Assembly (NCBI RefSeq): GCF_900112695.1
Contig: NZ_FOMT01000005.1
Location: forward strand, 69,957-133,956
Origin: Paenibacillus catalpae
GTDB taxonomy: Bacteria; Bacillota; Bacilli; Paenibacillales; Paenibacillaceae
Reading direction: 5' to 3'
Length of the DNA: 64,000 nucleotides
Position 1 is the stretch's first letter; each line of letters starts with the position of its first letter. The position numbers and the translations under genes were made by a program. Below, in pieces: positions 49,680 to 59,025 of the stretch. Under the pieces are notes generated by a model. That model did not search any database. It worked only from the letters and a program-made list of their open reading frames with translations, and was not told where the DNA came from.

Positions 49680-52118
49680 ATGTCTACGAGAAAGAAGCTT
49701 CATATGATCGGCAACGCGCATCTGGATCCGGTATGGCTCTGGCAATGGCAGGAGGGCTTTCAGGAAGTGAAAGCAACGTTTCGTTCGGCGCTTGACCGGA
49801 TGAAGGAGAACGACGATTTCCTGTTTACGTCCAGCTCAGCTGTTTATTACGAGTGGGTAGAGAAGAATGATCCGGCCATGTTCGAAGAAATTCGCGAGCG
49901 CATCAAGGAAGGCCGCTGGGAGATCGTCGGCGGATGGTGGATTCAGCCGGACTGCAACCTGCCAAGCGGCGAATCTTTTGTCCGCCAAGGCTTGTACGCG
50001 CAGCGCTTTTTCAAGGAAAAATTCGGGGTTATCGCAAAAGTCGGCTACAATGTGGACAGCTTTGGCCATTTCGGCATGATGCCGCAAATTTTGAAGAAAT
50101 CCGGCATGGACTATTATGTCATGATGCGTCCGATGCCAAACGAGAAGGGACTTCCCGGGCGTCTGTTCCAATGGGAATCTGATGACGGTTCGCAGGTGTT
50201 GACCTTCCGTATCATGTTCGAATACTGCACGTGGGGCAAGGAGCTGGATCAACATGTCGCGCGCTGCGCCGCGGAACTGCGCGAGCCCGTGGACGAATTG
50301 ATGTGCTTCTACGGCGTCGGCAACCACGGGGGCGGCCCGACAAAGGAGAACATCTCCAGCATTCGACGGATGAACGAGGATCCGGCTCTTCCCGAGCTCG
50401 TATTCAGCACGCCCAACCGCTTCTTCGAGGCAATCGAGAACAAAGACGCGCAGTATCCGGTGGTTCATGACGATCTCCAGCATCACGCAAGCGGCTGTTA
50501 CGCGGTTCATTCCGAAATCAAGAAATATAACCGCAAATCCGAGAATATGCTGATCGCTGCGGAAAAATTCTCGGCTATAGCGGAGCGGGCTGCCAATCAG
50601 CCTTATCCGAAGGATTTCATTACCGCGTGGAAAGGCGTGTTGTTCAACCAGTTCCACGATATTCTGGCCGGTACTTCGATTGAGCCGGCCTACGAGGACG
50701 CGCGCAATTTATATGGCGAAGCAATTGCCATCGCGGACCGAAATTTGAATTACGCGATCCAATCGCTCTCCTGGAACATCGGCATCGAGGAAGAACAGGG
50801 AATGAAGCCGATCGTCGTGTTTAATCCCCATTCCTGGGCGTATTCGGCGTCTATCGAGCTTGAAATGGGCGGCAGCGTGAAGGACGGCACGATTTTGGTG
50901 GATGAAGCCGGCACGCAGGTTGCGTTCCAGAGCGTGCAATCGCTTGCGACGGCAAACAACCGTTACCGTCTGAGCTTTATCGCCGATTTGCCGCCGATGG
51001 GCTATAGGGTATATAAGCTTCGCACGGAAGTCACGGAAGCGCGGCTTCAAATCCAACCGATCAAGGGCAACGATTATGCCATGGAGAACGAACGCTTTCG
51101 CATCGAGTTTGATCCCGAGACCGGCTTCGTCAGCAGCTTGAACGACAAGAAGCTCGGCTTTGAAGTGTTTCGTCCCGAGAATGGCGGAGCGGCAAGGCCG
51201 GTCGTGATCGAAGACAAGAGCGATACTTGGAGCCACAACGTGTTCCATTTCCATAAAACGATCGGCGAATTCAAGGCGACCAGCGTGAAGCGAGTCGAGC
51301 ACGGTCCGGTCAAATCGGTCATCCGCGTCATTTCCGCTTACGGCAGCTCCAAGCTGGTCCAGGATTTCACGATGTACCGGGAGCTTGACTATATTGATGT
51401 GAAAGTTACCGTCGATTGGCGCGAGCAGTTTAAAATGCTGAAGTTGGTGTTTCCGATGAATTTCGTCTTCACACGCCAAACCTATGAAATTCCGTACGGC
51501 TTCAAAGAACGCGAGCACAACGGTGAGGAAGAGCCGGGTCAATCCTGGGTTGATTACGGCGGCATCGCGCGTGACAAAGGCGTGCTGTACGGATGCAGCA
51601 TTATGAACGACGCGAAGTACAGCTACAGCATCATGAATAAGGAGCTGGCGATTACGGTGCTTCGCAGCGCGATTTACGCGCATCACGACCCGATAGTTCC
51701 GGAAGCAAACGGCCACTATACGTTTATTGACCAAGGCATCCAGACTTTCAACTACCGGATTATGCCGCATGAAGGTAACTGGGAGGAGGCTGGCACGGTC
51801 AAGAGAGCGCAGGAGCTCATTCAGCGTCCGGTTTCGATTATCGAGACTTATCACAACGGGACATTGCCTCAAATCCATTCGTTCCTGTCGATCGACAAGG
51901 ACAATGTCATTGTAGGCGCTATGAAAAACAGCGAAGACGGCGACGATCTGATCATCCGGTTGTACGAAACCTCGAAGTCGGCGACGGACGCCACGATTAC
52001 GCTGCCGCAGTGGGGGCGCTCCATCAAGACAACTTTTGGGCCTTGCGAGATCAAGACGCTTCGGGTTCCGAAGGATCAAGCCGTTCCGGTCGCCGAAGTA
52101 AATATGATCGAATGGTAG
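49680..52118 (+). CDS. GH38 alpha-mannosidase
   Basis: An 812-residue cytoplasmic retaining alpha-mannosidase. Zinc ligands H14 and D16 are in GNAHLDPVWLWQWQEG, the nucleophile D126 is in GYNVDSFGHFGMM, and QFHDILAGTS carries a later zinc histidine. A helical-bundle mid domain and beta-sandwich C-terminal GH38C domain complete the normal architecture. It removes terminal alpha-mannose from imported oligosaccharides. No signal peptide is present. It lies 94 bases after the aldolase gene; GAAGGAG precedes the ATG. The GH38-like gene follows after 22 bases. Confidence 0.94.
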   Translation: MSTRKKLHMIGNAHLDPVWLWQWQEGFQEVKATFRSALDRMKENDDFLFTSSSAVYYEWVEKNDPAMFEEIRERIKEGRWEIVGGWWIQPDCNLPSGESFVRQGLYAQRFFKEKFGVIAKVGYNVDSFGHFGMMPQILKKSGMDYYVMMRPMPNEKGLPGRLFQWESDDGSQVLTFRIMFEYCTWGKELDQHVARCAAELREPVDELMCFYGVGNHGGGPTKENISSIRRMNEDPALPELVFSTPNRFFEAIENKDAQYPVVHDDLQHHASGCYAVHSEIKKYNRKSENMLIAAEKFSAIAERAANQPYPKDFITAWKGVLFNQFHDILAGTSIEPAYEDARNLYGEAIAIADRNLNYAIQSLSWNIGIEEEQGMKPIVVFNPHSWAYSASIELEMGGSVKDGTILVDEAGTQVAFQSVQSLATANNRYRLSFIADLPPMGYRVYKLRTEVTEARLQIQPIKGNDYAMENERFRIEFDPETGFVSSLNDKKLGFEVFRPENGGAARPVVIEDKSDTWSHNVFHFHKTIGEFKATSVKRVEHGPVKSVIRVISAYGSSKLVQDFTMYRELDYIDVKVTVDWREQFKMLKLVFPMNFVFTRQTYEIPYGFKEREHNGEEEPGQSWVDYGGIARDKGVLYGCSIMNDAKYSYSIMNKELAITVLRSAIYAHHDPIVPEANGHYTFIDQGIQTFNYRIMPHEGNWEEAGTVKRAQELIQRPVSIIETYHNGTLPQIHSFLSIDKDNVIVGAMKNSEDGDDLIIRLYETSKSATDATITLPQWGRSIKTTFGPCEIKTLRVPKDQAVPVAEVNMIEW

Positions 52119-52140
52119 TCTGCGAAAGGATGAGAAGCAC

Positions 52141-55100
52141 GTGATGAATAAGGGACCATTGATATGGCAAGTCGGCGAACCGAACAGCGACCTGCGCGGC
52201 TTTCATGACAATTACCGCGATCCGGATACTGTCACCAGGCGGGTATGGACAATCGGTGAGAACGGCAAGCCAATGGATGCCGAACCGTGGCCATTGTTCC
52301 ATGTCAGCAACGCCGATCCGGACGGCGGTTACAAGCCGCATCCATACACCGTCCGTTTTTTGCTGGAGGAGCTTAGGGCTCCAGCATTCCGGCTATCGAT
52401 CCATTATATTATCACCACGCCGCGAACTCCGTACGTTGCCGTTAATGTTAACGGCGTGGAGGGAAAGGGGTTTTTGCACCCTGCTCCGTCGGCTGACGGC
52501 ATCATGAAGCCCAAGCATTCGCTGCACACAACCATTTTCGCGAAAGGCACCATGGAAATGATCATTCCCGCAGAAGGGATGCAGATCGGGTGGAACGAGT
52601 TGACCGTGGAGGCGCGTGACGACGATCCAATCGTGCATGTTCACAATCCGCAAGCCGTTCTGCGGTTGGACAGAATGGCGGATGCCGCAGGCTTCTACTA
52701 CGATTGGATGGACTTCGAGGCGCTGTCCGCCCTGCCGGATCAGACCATTGTCCGGCATCGCGTGAAGCCGTCTATCCTGTACCGGCAGGAGGGCGAGAAG
52801 TTGCTCGAACGGGTTGATGCGTATCTCGAATTCGGGCGTTCGTATGCGGGCGAACCGCTTGAATTCGCGGTCTCCGGAGTGAATGGCCGCGAGATCCGAA
52901 TTCCCCTTCGCCCCGCCGCCTGTCAGTTCGGTCACGCCGCGTTTTCCTTCGAGATCGAGGATGGTGAAGGCCCTGTGTCGTACCGTCTGTCCGGAAGCGC
53001 AGGCGTCGTTCCGATCGAAGAGAACGGGCAATTCAAGCGCAGGCGTAAATGGCAGGTCTATACGACGCCCCACGTCCATACCGATATCGGTTATACCCAT
53101 CGGCAATGGGAAGTGGCTGAGCGGTTATGCCGCAATCTGGATAAAACGATCGAGCTTGTGCAGGCGGAACGCGAAACGAGCAAACGATGGGGATACCCGC
53201 CGTTTACGTACGTGCTGGATTCGTCCTGGGCGCTCGAAGAATTTGCCGCCTATCGCGATGAAAACAGGCAAGCCGCACTGAAGGACGCTGTCCGGCGAGG
53301 CGAAATCGGTGTGCCCAGCAACTACACCGATCTGCTTACGCAATTTGCTTCGCTTGAGGATTTAATCCGTAACGGCGAATTCAGCGACAATTATTTGAGG
53401 GGGCTGGGACAACGCGCCGATCACGCGGCCATCGTCGACGTGGCATCAGCGAGCGGCTCGCTTCCTGCTGTTCTGGAAGGGATGGGCGTGCGCTATCTGG
53501 TGCATGCCAATAACCAAGACCGAGGGCCCTTCCGATTAAACGGCAATTTGCATCACCTGAACCCGTTTTATTGGGAAGGCGTGAACGGGGGATGCGTGCT
53601 CGTTTGGCTGGCCAAAATGTACTGTGAACTCAAAAAGGTATGCGGGTCTCCGGCAACGAAAGAGACGGCCGCCAAAGGGCTGCAGGTATGGCTGGACGAG
53701 TTCGAGCATGAGCAGTACGCGCCCGATGCCGTCATGCTGTACGGTCAGGACGCGGACAATACGGATATCGATCCGTATCCGATCGGCTTCATCAAGGAGT
53801 GGAACGACACGTATGCCTATCCAAAACTGATCCCTTGCGACGTGAGCGCCTTCTTCCGTTATGTCGAAACGAACTTCGGCGACACGTTTAGAACGGTCAA
53901 AGGCGACCAAGGCGCCTATTGGGAAGACGGCGTGGGCTCCAGTATAGCCGAATCGATCATGGTTCGCCGTGCGCAAGCGATGCTGCCCGCAGCCGAGAAG
54001 CTGGACTCGCTGGCCGTCATTCATGGCGAGGGAGCGGCTTACCCATTGCAGCATTACAATGCCGCCTGGCGAGAAGTGCTTTTGTACGATGAGCACACTT
54101 GGGGCGCGTTCCTGGCGGGCTCGGAACCGCAAGCCGTGCTGCAGCAAGATCAGTGGAAGGTGAAGAAACAGATGGCGGAATCGGCAGAGGGCTGGGGTGA
54201 GCGCCTTCTTCTTGCGGCTGCGACCAGGCATAGTTTGCGGTGGAATAATAACGGCCGCGAAGTGGTGGTCTACAATCCGCACAGCTGGCCGTTAAGCTCG
54301 GAAGTAACCGTGGAAATCGCAAGAGGGGAACAGGTTGTCGATCCGTTGTCAGGGCAGCCGCTGTCTTTGCGCCTTCTGCGCGAAACTAACTCTCAGGCGG
54401 TCGTGAGGCTTTGGGTGGACGAATTGCCGGGCATGAGCTATCGGCGATATATCCTTCAGCCGGCTCCTGCTCGGATGTTGTCGGAACAAGTCGAAATAGA
54501 CAGCGGCTCGCCGATTGTGCTGGAAAGTCCTCACTATCGCGTGGCAATCGATACCGAGCGCGGCCGCATCCTATCCTGGATCGATCTGGAGACGGGGGTA
54601 GAGCTGGTGGAGTCGGACGATCCGCATGGATTTGGCGCTTTTCTCTACGCGCGCGGCGGCGAAGGCACGAAGCTGCTTGGCAATCATGCGGACAAATCGG
54701 ATCATGGAGCCGAGCTGCTCGGCGACTTCGAGCTGAAAAACGTTCGCTGCGAGGAGAACGTCACATCGGCATGGGTATCACTATCAGGCCTTGTTCCGTT
54801 GGGGGAACTGACAATCGAATTGGAGCTCTTCCGCAAGTCCAAGCGGCTGGACATTCGCTATCAATACGCGAAACAGGAAACAATCGCAACGGAAGCGGTG
54901 TATATCGCGTTTCCGTTCAAGCTTGCGAAAGCTTCCGTGCTGTCGGATTCGCAGCTCGGCTGGGTGAACTGGGGCCGGGATCAGCTGCCCGGCGCCTGCA
55001 AGGAATGGCTGCCGTTGCAGACAGCTGTGCTCGTGCATGGCGCTGAAGCCGCCGTGACGATCGCTTCGCCGGATATTCCGCTCTTCACGGTGAATGATGT

Positions 55101-55632
55101 GGTTAAAGGACGTTGGCCGAAAGAACTTAAGCTGTCTGGCAGCAAAGTGTACTCTTACGTGCTGAATAATTATTGGAAATCGAATTACAAGCCGTCCCAG
55201 GGAGGGCTGATTCGATTTGCCTATTCGTTGACGAGTTCGGATGAGCTTAAGCTGGACGAGTCCTACCGTTTCGGCCATGCCAGGAGACTCGGCTTGTACG
55301 GACAGAGAATGAGCTTCCAAGAGCAGCGCAAGGAGCGGGCGCCGTACCTGTCGGACGGCGGAGGGACGATGGCCGTCATAGAGCCTTCGCAAGTTGCCGT
55401 GACGACGATCAAAGGGGCAAGAAATAAAGATGGTATCATCGTCCGCGTGCAGGAAATTTCCGGACGGGAGCAGCATGCATCCCTATCCTTCCCCGGAAGA
55501 CGGATTCAAAGGGCATGGCTTGCGGATCTCCTCGAATATGACGGCGAAGAGCTGCAAGTGGAGCCGGGCGGTTCCGTTCGGGTTCCCGTCGGTCCTTGGG
55601 CATTGGCTACGGTACGTTTGCATTTTGCTTGA
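52141..55632 (+). CDS. GH38-like protein with N-terminal PL4-type domain
   Basis: A 1,163-residue protein without signal peptide. Residues 1-180 look like the beta-sandwich domain III of PL4 rhamnogalacturonan lyases (PLIWQVGEPNSDLRGF, YVAVNVNGVEGKGF, GWNELTVEARDD). From about 300 a GH38-like barrel begins: PHVHTDIGYTHRQWEV with H313 and D315 as metal ligands. A candidate nucleophile is D433 in AIVDVASASGSLP, but the usual DSFGH context is missing. VVYNPHSWPLSSEV starts the C-terminal beta domains. Its specificity is therefore doubtful; it may attack another glycoside linkage. The start is GTG 52141 or ATG 52144. It is the last gene of the operon. Confidence 0.82.
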   Translation: MMNKGPLIWQVGEPNSDLRGFHDNYRDPDTVTRRVWTIGENGKPMDAEPWPLFHVSNADPDGGYKPHPYTVRFLLEELRAPAFRLSIHYIITTPRTPYVAVNVNGVEGKGFLHPAPSADGIMKPKHSLHTTIFAKGTMEMIIPAEGMQIGWNELTVEARDDDPIVHVHNPQAVLRLDRMADAAGFYYDWMDFEALSALPDQTIVRHRVKPSILYRQEGEKLLERVDAYLEFGRSYAGEPLEFAVSGVNGREIRIPLRPAACQFGHAAFSFEIEDGEGPVSYRLSGSAGVVPIEENGQFKRRRKWQVYTTPHVHTDIGYTHRQWEVAERLCRNLDKTIELVQAERETSKRWGYPPFTYVLDSSWALEEFAAYRDENRQAALKDAVRRGEIGVPSNYTDLLTQFASLEDLIRNGEFSDNYLRGLGQRADHAAIVDVASASGSLPAVLEGMGVRYLVHANNQDRGPFRLNGNLHHLNPFYWEGVNGGCVLVWLAKMYCELKKVCGSPATKETAAKGLQVWLDEFEHEQYAPDAVMLYGQDADNTDIDPYPIGFIKEWNDTYAYPKLIPCDVSAFFRYVETNFGDTFRTVKGDQGAYWEDGVGSSIAESIMVRRAQAMLPAAEKLDSLAVIHGEGAAYPLQHYNAAWREVLLYDEHTWGAFLAGSEPQAVLQQDQWKVKKQMAESAEGWGERLLLAAATRHSLRWNNNGREVVVYNPHSWPLSSEVTVEIARGEQVVDPLSGQPLSLRLLRETNSQAVVRLWVDELPGMSYRRYILQPAPARMLSEQVEIDSGSPIVLESPHYRVAIDTERGRILSWIDLETGVELVESDDPHGFGAFLYARGGEGTKLLGNHADKSDHGAELLGDFELKNVRCEENVTSAWVSLSGLVPLGELTIELELFRKSKRLDIRYQYAKQETIATEAVYIAFPFKLAKASVLSDSQLGWVNWGRDQLPGACKEWLPLQTAVLVHGAEAAVTIASPDIPLFTVNDVVKGRWPKELKLSGSKVYSYVLNNYWKSNYKPSQGGLIRFAYSLTSSDELKLDESYRFGHARRLGLYGQRMSFQEQRKERAPYLSDGGGTMAVIEPSQVAVTTIKGARNKDGIIVRVQEISGREQHASLSFPGRRIQRAWLADLLEYDGEELQVEPGGSVRVPVGPWALATVRLHFA

Positions 55633-55680
55633 TTGGATCAATGGAGTGGGATGGCATTCAAGTTGTGGGATAATAAATGA

Positions 55681-55720
55681 AAAAGCGGAAGCTCCGTAAT
55701 AAGAGCTTCCGCTTTTTTTG
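55681..55720. terminator. Bidirectional terminator after the GH38 operon
   Basis: A perfect 14-bp stem, AAAAGCGGAAGCTC (55681-55694) with its complement (55703-55716), an eight-base loop and T-run; the A-run on the left lets it also end the converging nox transcript. Confidence 0.93.
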
Positions 55721-55722
55721 TA

Positions 55723-57051
55723 TCAAATGGCTTGCAGCCCTGCCTGATTAAGCAGGTTCCAAGGTTTGTTGTAGTGCGGCTGGAAGAAGAAGTCGACAAA
55801 GGTGAGTTCGCTCATCGTCATGCCGTTCTGAATGCAGACCGACATCGTATTAATCGCTTGGGTTAGATCATCCTTCGACATCACCTGGGCGCCGACGATC
55901 CGGCCGGTGTCCGTCTCATAGACGACCTTGAGGAGCACTTTCTCATAAGTCGGCATAAATTCAGGGCGGTCGTTGTCTTCAACCGTGACGGTCTTCACGT
56001 CTAATCCGGCATCAAGAGCGGCCAGTTCGGTTAAGCCGGTCGATGCGATATTGTAATCGTATATTTTGATACCCGATGTGCCTTGCGTACCCATATAACG
56101 GACTGTTGGTTCCATCAGGTTGCGGGCGACCAGCGTGCCCATCCGGACCGCGTTTGTTGCGAGCGGAATGTAGGCATGCTTATGAGTCGGGTTGTAAAAG
56201 ACAGCGCAGCTGTCGCCGGCAGCGAATACATCAGGGTTGCTGGTGCGCATATACTCATCTACAATAATGGCGCCGTTAGGGAGCATCTCGATTTGGCCTC
56301 TTAACAGATCCGTATTGGGGCGGAAGCCGATGCATAATACAACCAGATCCGTATCGTATTCTCCGGCAGTTGTGACGACTTTGGCGACACGGCCTTCTTC
56401 ACCGCGGAAGCTGGTTACCGTCTGAGCCAGCTTAAGCTCGATGCCGCGTTTTTGCAGCTCCTGCTCGGTCGCATCCGTAAATTCACGGTCCAAATATTTG
56501 AACAGGATCCGGTCCATATTATCTATAAGAGTCACTTGCTTGCCAAGCTGCTCGAAGGCTTCAACAAGTTCGATGCCGATATAACCTGCGCCAATAACGG
56601 TGATGCGGCTTGCTTGCTTCGCTTTTTCGATAATAGTCTGGGCATGATTGTAGTTTTTGCATAAGACGATGTTCTCAAGCTCCATTCCTTTCAGCTTCGG
56701 AATAATCGGCCACGAGCCGGTTGTCACGACAAGCTTGTCGTAATGGTCGAGTTGTTCTTCGTTGGTATCAAGATTACGTGCCAGAATGGTTTTCGCTTCC
56801 GTATGCACTTCCAGTACATCATGGCGAATCTTCATCCGAACTCCCATGTCCATGAGCTGCTGAGGCGATGCGTAGAACAGCTTCTTCACGTCCTGTACAA
56901 CTCCGCCGACATGAAGAGCAATGCCGCACGAGAGGAACGATACGTTGTCATTGCGCTCATACACCGTAATTTGCGCCTCGGGATAAAGCTTAGCCATCTG
57001 GGTAACAGCGGCGGTACCTGCATGTGTGCAACCAATAACAGCGATCTTCAT
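55723..57051 (-). CDS. nox: NADH oxidase (Nox/CoA-disulfide reductase family)
   Basis: A 442-residue FAD enzyme. FAD motif VIGCTHAGTAAV starts at residue 5, the single redox cysteine C42 is in SFLSCGIAL, the NAD motif is VIGAGYIGIELVEAFE, and the second FAD motif is VFAAGDSCAVFY; the C-terminal dimer domain begins near 320. Length and the cysteine fit water-forming NADH oxidases; CoA-disulfide reductases look similar. It regenerates NAD+ and consumes oxygen. The start ATG 57051 follows AAGGAGG; the frame up to 57192 is leader. Three TGTGA-N6-TCACA sites around its promoter indicate redox or oxygen control. Confidence 0.92.
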   Translation of the reverse strand: MKIAVIGCTHAGTAAVTQMAKLYPEAQITVYERNDNVSFLSCGIALHVGGVVQDVKKLFYASPQQLMDMGVRMKIRHDVLEVHTEAKTILARNLDTNEEQLDHYDKLVVTTGSWPIIPKLKGMELENIVLCKNYNHAQTIIEKAKQASRITVIGAGYIGIELVEAFEQLGKQVTLIDNMDRILFKYLDREFTDATEQELQKRGIELKLAQTVTSFRGEEGRVAKVVTTAGEYDTDLVVLCIGFRPNTDLLRGQIEMLPNGAIIVDEYMRTSNPDVFAAGDSCAVFYNPTHKHAYIPLATNAVRMGTLVARNLMEPTVRYMGTQGTSGIKIYDYNIASTGLTELAALDAGLDVKTVTVEDNDRPEFMPTYEKVLLKVVYETDTGRIVGAQVMSKDDLTQAINTMSVCIQNGMTMSELTFVDFFFQPHYNKPWNLLNQAGLQAI

Positions 57052-57074
57052 AATAAATTCCTCCTTAAATTTCC

Positions 57075-57090
57075 TGTGAAATAATTCACA
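57075..57090. promoter_or_regulatory. Rex/Fnr-type site 1 (leader of nox)
   Basis: TGTGAAATAATTCACA matches both the Rex operator TGTGAA-N4-TTCACA and the Fnr half-site rule TGTGA-N6-TCACA. It lies 24 bases upstream of the nox start codon, inside the predicted leader. Confidence 0.75.
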
Positions 57091-57199
57091 TACTACTGTG
57101 CGTAAAATGGAAGGCCGCCATGATAGGGGATTGCAACCTGTATGCCGGCTTCCTTTTGGCTCAATGGAGATGCGGATGAGAGCTTGCATCAATTCGTTA

Positions 57200-57215
57200 T
57201 GTGATTTAATTCACA
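57200..57215. promoter_or_regulatory. Rex/Fnr-type site 2 (just after nox start of transcription)
   Basis: TGTGATTTAATTCACA. On the minus strand it is centred about 17 bases after the predicted start near 57225. Confidence 0.72.
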
Positions 57216-57231
57216 ATCTCTTGTTGCTCTT

Positions 57232-57260
57232 ATCATATGCCGGATTTCCGAAATTGACAA
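57232..57260 (-). promoter_or_regulatory. Sigma-A promoter of nox
   Basis: Minus strand: TTGTCA (57260-57255), a 17-base spacer, TATGAT (57237-57232). This predicts a leader of about 174 bases. Confidence 0.65.
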
Positions 57261-57265
57261 GGGGT

Positions 57266-57281
57266 TGTGATTAATTTCACA
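57266..57281. promoter_or_regulatory. Rex/Fnr-type site 3 (upstream of nox -35)
   Basis: TGTGATTAATTTCACA, centred about 48 bases before the predicted nox start of transcription, next to the -35. Confidence 0.72.
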
Positions 57282-57413
57282 TATTGATCACAAATGTCCG
57301 ATGATTGAGCCGGGCGACGAAAATGTTGATTGTTCTTTGAATTATAGAAGCATTGGAGTATACTCGATGTTATATTTCTAACGTATATTAGCTGCTTGCA
57401 AGGGGATGACCAG

Positions 57414-59024
57414 ATGTCCGGCTATTTGCCGATTGCTTTTACAACAAAAATGAAATCGCTGCTTGGGGAAGAATTTGACCGGTTTATGTCCTCCTACGAG
57501 GATCCGCGCGTTTACGGCATACGGATAAACCGTCTGAAGCTTGATGCCGAGGATTGGAGGAGCCTGTCGCCGATGGGAGAATCGGTACGTCCGATTCCGT
57601 GGGCGCCTGACGGCTTCTATTATGAAGAAGGCGCACGTCCGGGCAAGCATCCTCATTATCATGCCGGCCTTTATTATATACAAGAGCCTAGCGCGATGGC
57701 TCCGGTTGAGCTGCTCGATGTCCGTCCAGGCCATCGTGTGCTGGATTTATGTGCTGCGCCGGGCGGCAAGTCGACCCAGATTGCAGCCAAGCTGCAGGGC
57801 ATCGGCGTGCTGGTGAGCAATGATAACGCCAGAGAACGGACGAAGGCGCTTGCCAAAAACATTGAGCTCGCAGGTGTACGCAACGCTGTTGTGCTGAACG
57901 AAGAACCATCGGCGCTTGCACCGGTGTTCCGCGAATGGTTCGACCGGATCCTTGTGGATGCGCCATGTTCGGGTGAGGGCATGTTCCGCAAGGATGAATC
58001 GATGATTGCGGAATGGGAAAAGCATTCCATTGAACGCTGTTCCGCGATGCAGCGGCATATTTTACGTGATGCGGCAGCTATGCTCGCTCCAGGCGGCATA
58101 CTTGTGTATTCGACTTGTACCTTCTCGCCGGAAGAGAATGAAGTGCAAATGGCAGAACTGCTTGCCGAGTATCCGGACTTCAAAGTACTGCCGGTACCTC
58201 ATCCATACGGCTGGAAGCCGGGGCGTCCCGACTGGGCCGGAGAAGCGGGTCAAGAGCTTTCTGCGGAGCAATCGGCGTCCCTTGGCGGCACGGTAAGACT
58301 GTGGCCGCATCATATTGAGGGAGAAGGGCATTATGCAGCCGTACTGACCCGGACAGGCTCTGCTTCCGTTGAAGAGCTGACTATTATTGAAGCGGCAGTC
58401 ACGACAGATGAGGAGAACGGTAGAAAAAAGAAAGTAAAGGGCAATGCCGGTGCAACTTTGCGGGCAGCCGAGAAGCGGGGTCCTCGCGGAGGCAAAGACA
58501 GCGGGAAGCTGAATAAAGCTGCGGATGCAGGCCGGCATTCCGGAAGAGGGCAAGCGGAGACCAGTGATCCGGCCGAGCTGTGGAACGCTTTTGCAGAGCG
58601 TGAGCTGTCGCAAGCTTTCGCTTGTACGGGCCAGGTTCAATGCTTTGGTTCGCGTGTTTATTTGCAGCCGGACTCGCTGCCATCATTAGACGGTTTGCGA
58701 GTCGTGCGAGCGGGCTGGTATGTGGGCGAAGCAGGGCGGAATAAATTTGAACCTTCGCAGGCGCTGGCCATGGGACTTAGGCAATCGGAAGCTGTGCGCT
58801 CGCTGAACTTTGGGTCTGAGGATCCGAATGTCATCCGTTATTTGAAGGGTGAAACGATATTCGTTCATGAAGACCAGATTAGATTTGGTCATGAAGAAGA
58901 CGCAGCAAAGCCTTTGAAAGGATATGTTCTGGTATGTACGGACGGTTATCCGATCGGGTGGGGCAAATATTCGGGGGACGGCATGCTGAAGAATGAGCTG
59001 CCGGCCGGCTGGAGGTGGATGTAA
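57414..59024 (+). CDS. RsmF-type 16S rRNA m5C methyltransferase, paralogue 1
   Basis: A 536-residue SAM-dependent RNA (cytosine-5) methyltransferase of the NOL1/NOP2/Sun family. N-terminal RNA-binding segment, then VLDLCAAPGGKSTQIAAKL (SAM), VDAPCSGEGMFRKDE and VYSTCTFSPEENE with the two catalytic cysteines. A basic, low-complexity linker (about 340-390) leads to a C-terminal RsmF-type PUA-like domain ending in GWGKYSGDGMLKNELPAGWR. A rRNA target is inferred from RsmF. ATG 57414 follows AAGGGG by 8 bases. A 465-residue paralogue lies at 60989-62386 in the opposite direction. Confidence 0.93.
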   Translation: MSGYLPIAFTTKMKSLLGEEFDRFMSSYEDPRVYGIRINRLKLDAEDWRSLSPMGESVRPIPWAPDGFYYEEGARPGKHPHYHAGLYYIQEPSAMAPVELLDVRPGHRVLDLCAAPGGKSTQIAAKLQGIGVLVSNDNARERTKALAKNIELAGVRNAVVLNEEPSALAPVFREWFDRILVDAPCSGEGMFRKDESMIAEWEKHSIERCSAMQRHILRDAAAMLAPGGILVYSTCTFSPEENEVQMAELLAEYPDFKVLPVPHPYGWKPGRPDWAGEAGQELSAEQSASLGGTVRLWPHHIEGEGHYAAVLTRTGSASVEELTIIEAAVTTDEENGRKKKVKGNAGATLRAAEKRGPRGGKDSGKLNKAADAGRHSGRGQAETSDPAELWNAFAERELSQAFACTGQVQCFGSRVYLQPDSLPSLDGLRVVRAGWYVGEAGRNKFEPSQALAMGLRQSEAVRSLNFGSEDPNVIRYLKGETIFVHEDQIRFGHEEDAAKPLKGYVLVCTDGYPIGWGKYSGDGMLKNELPAGWRWM

Positions 59025-59025
59025 G

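Noticed and set aside
50709..52079. 456-residue minus-strand open frame opposite the GH38 gene
   Set aside because: It is a shadow of the long GH38 frame, rich in Arg/His/Leu with no domain or start signal.
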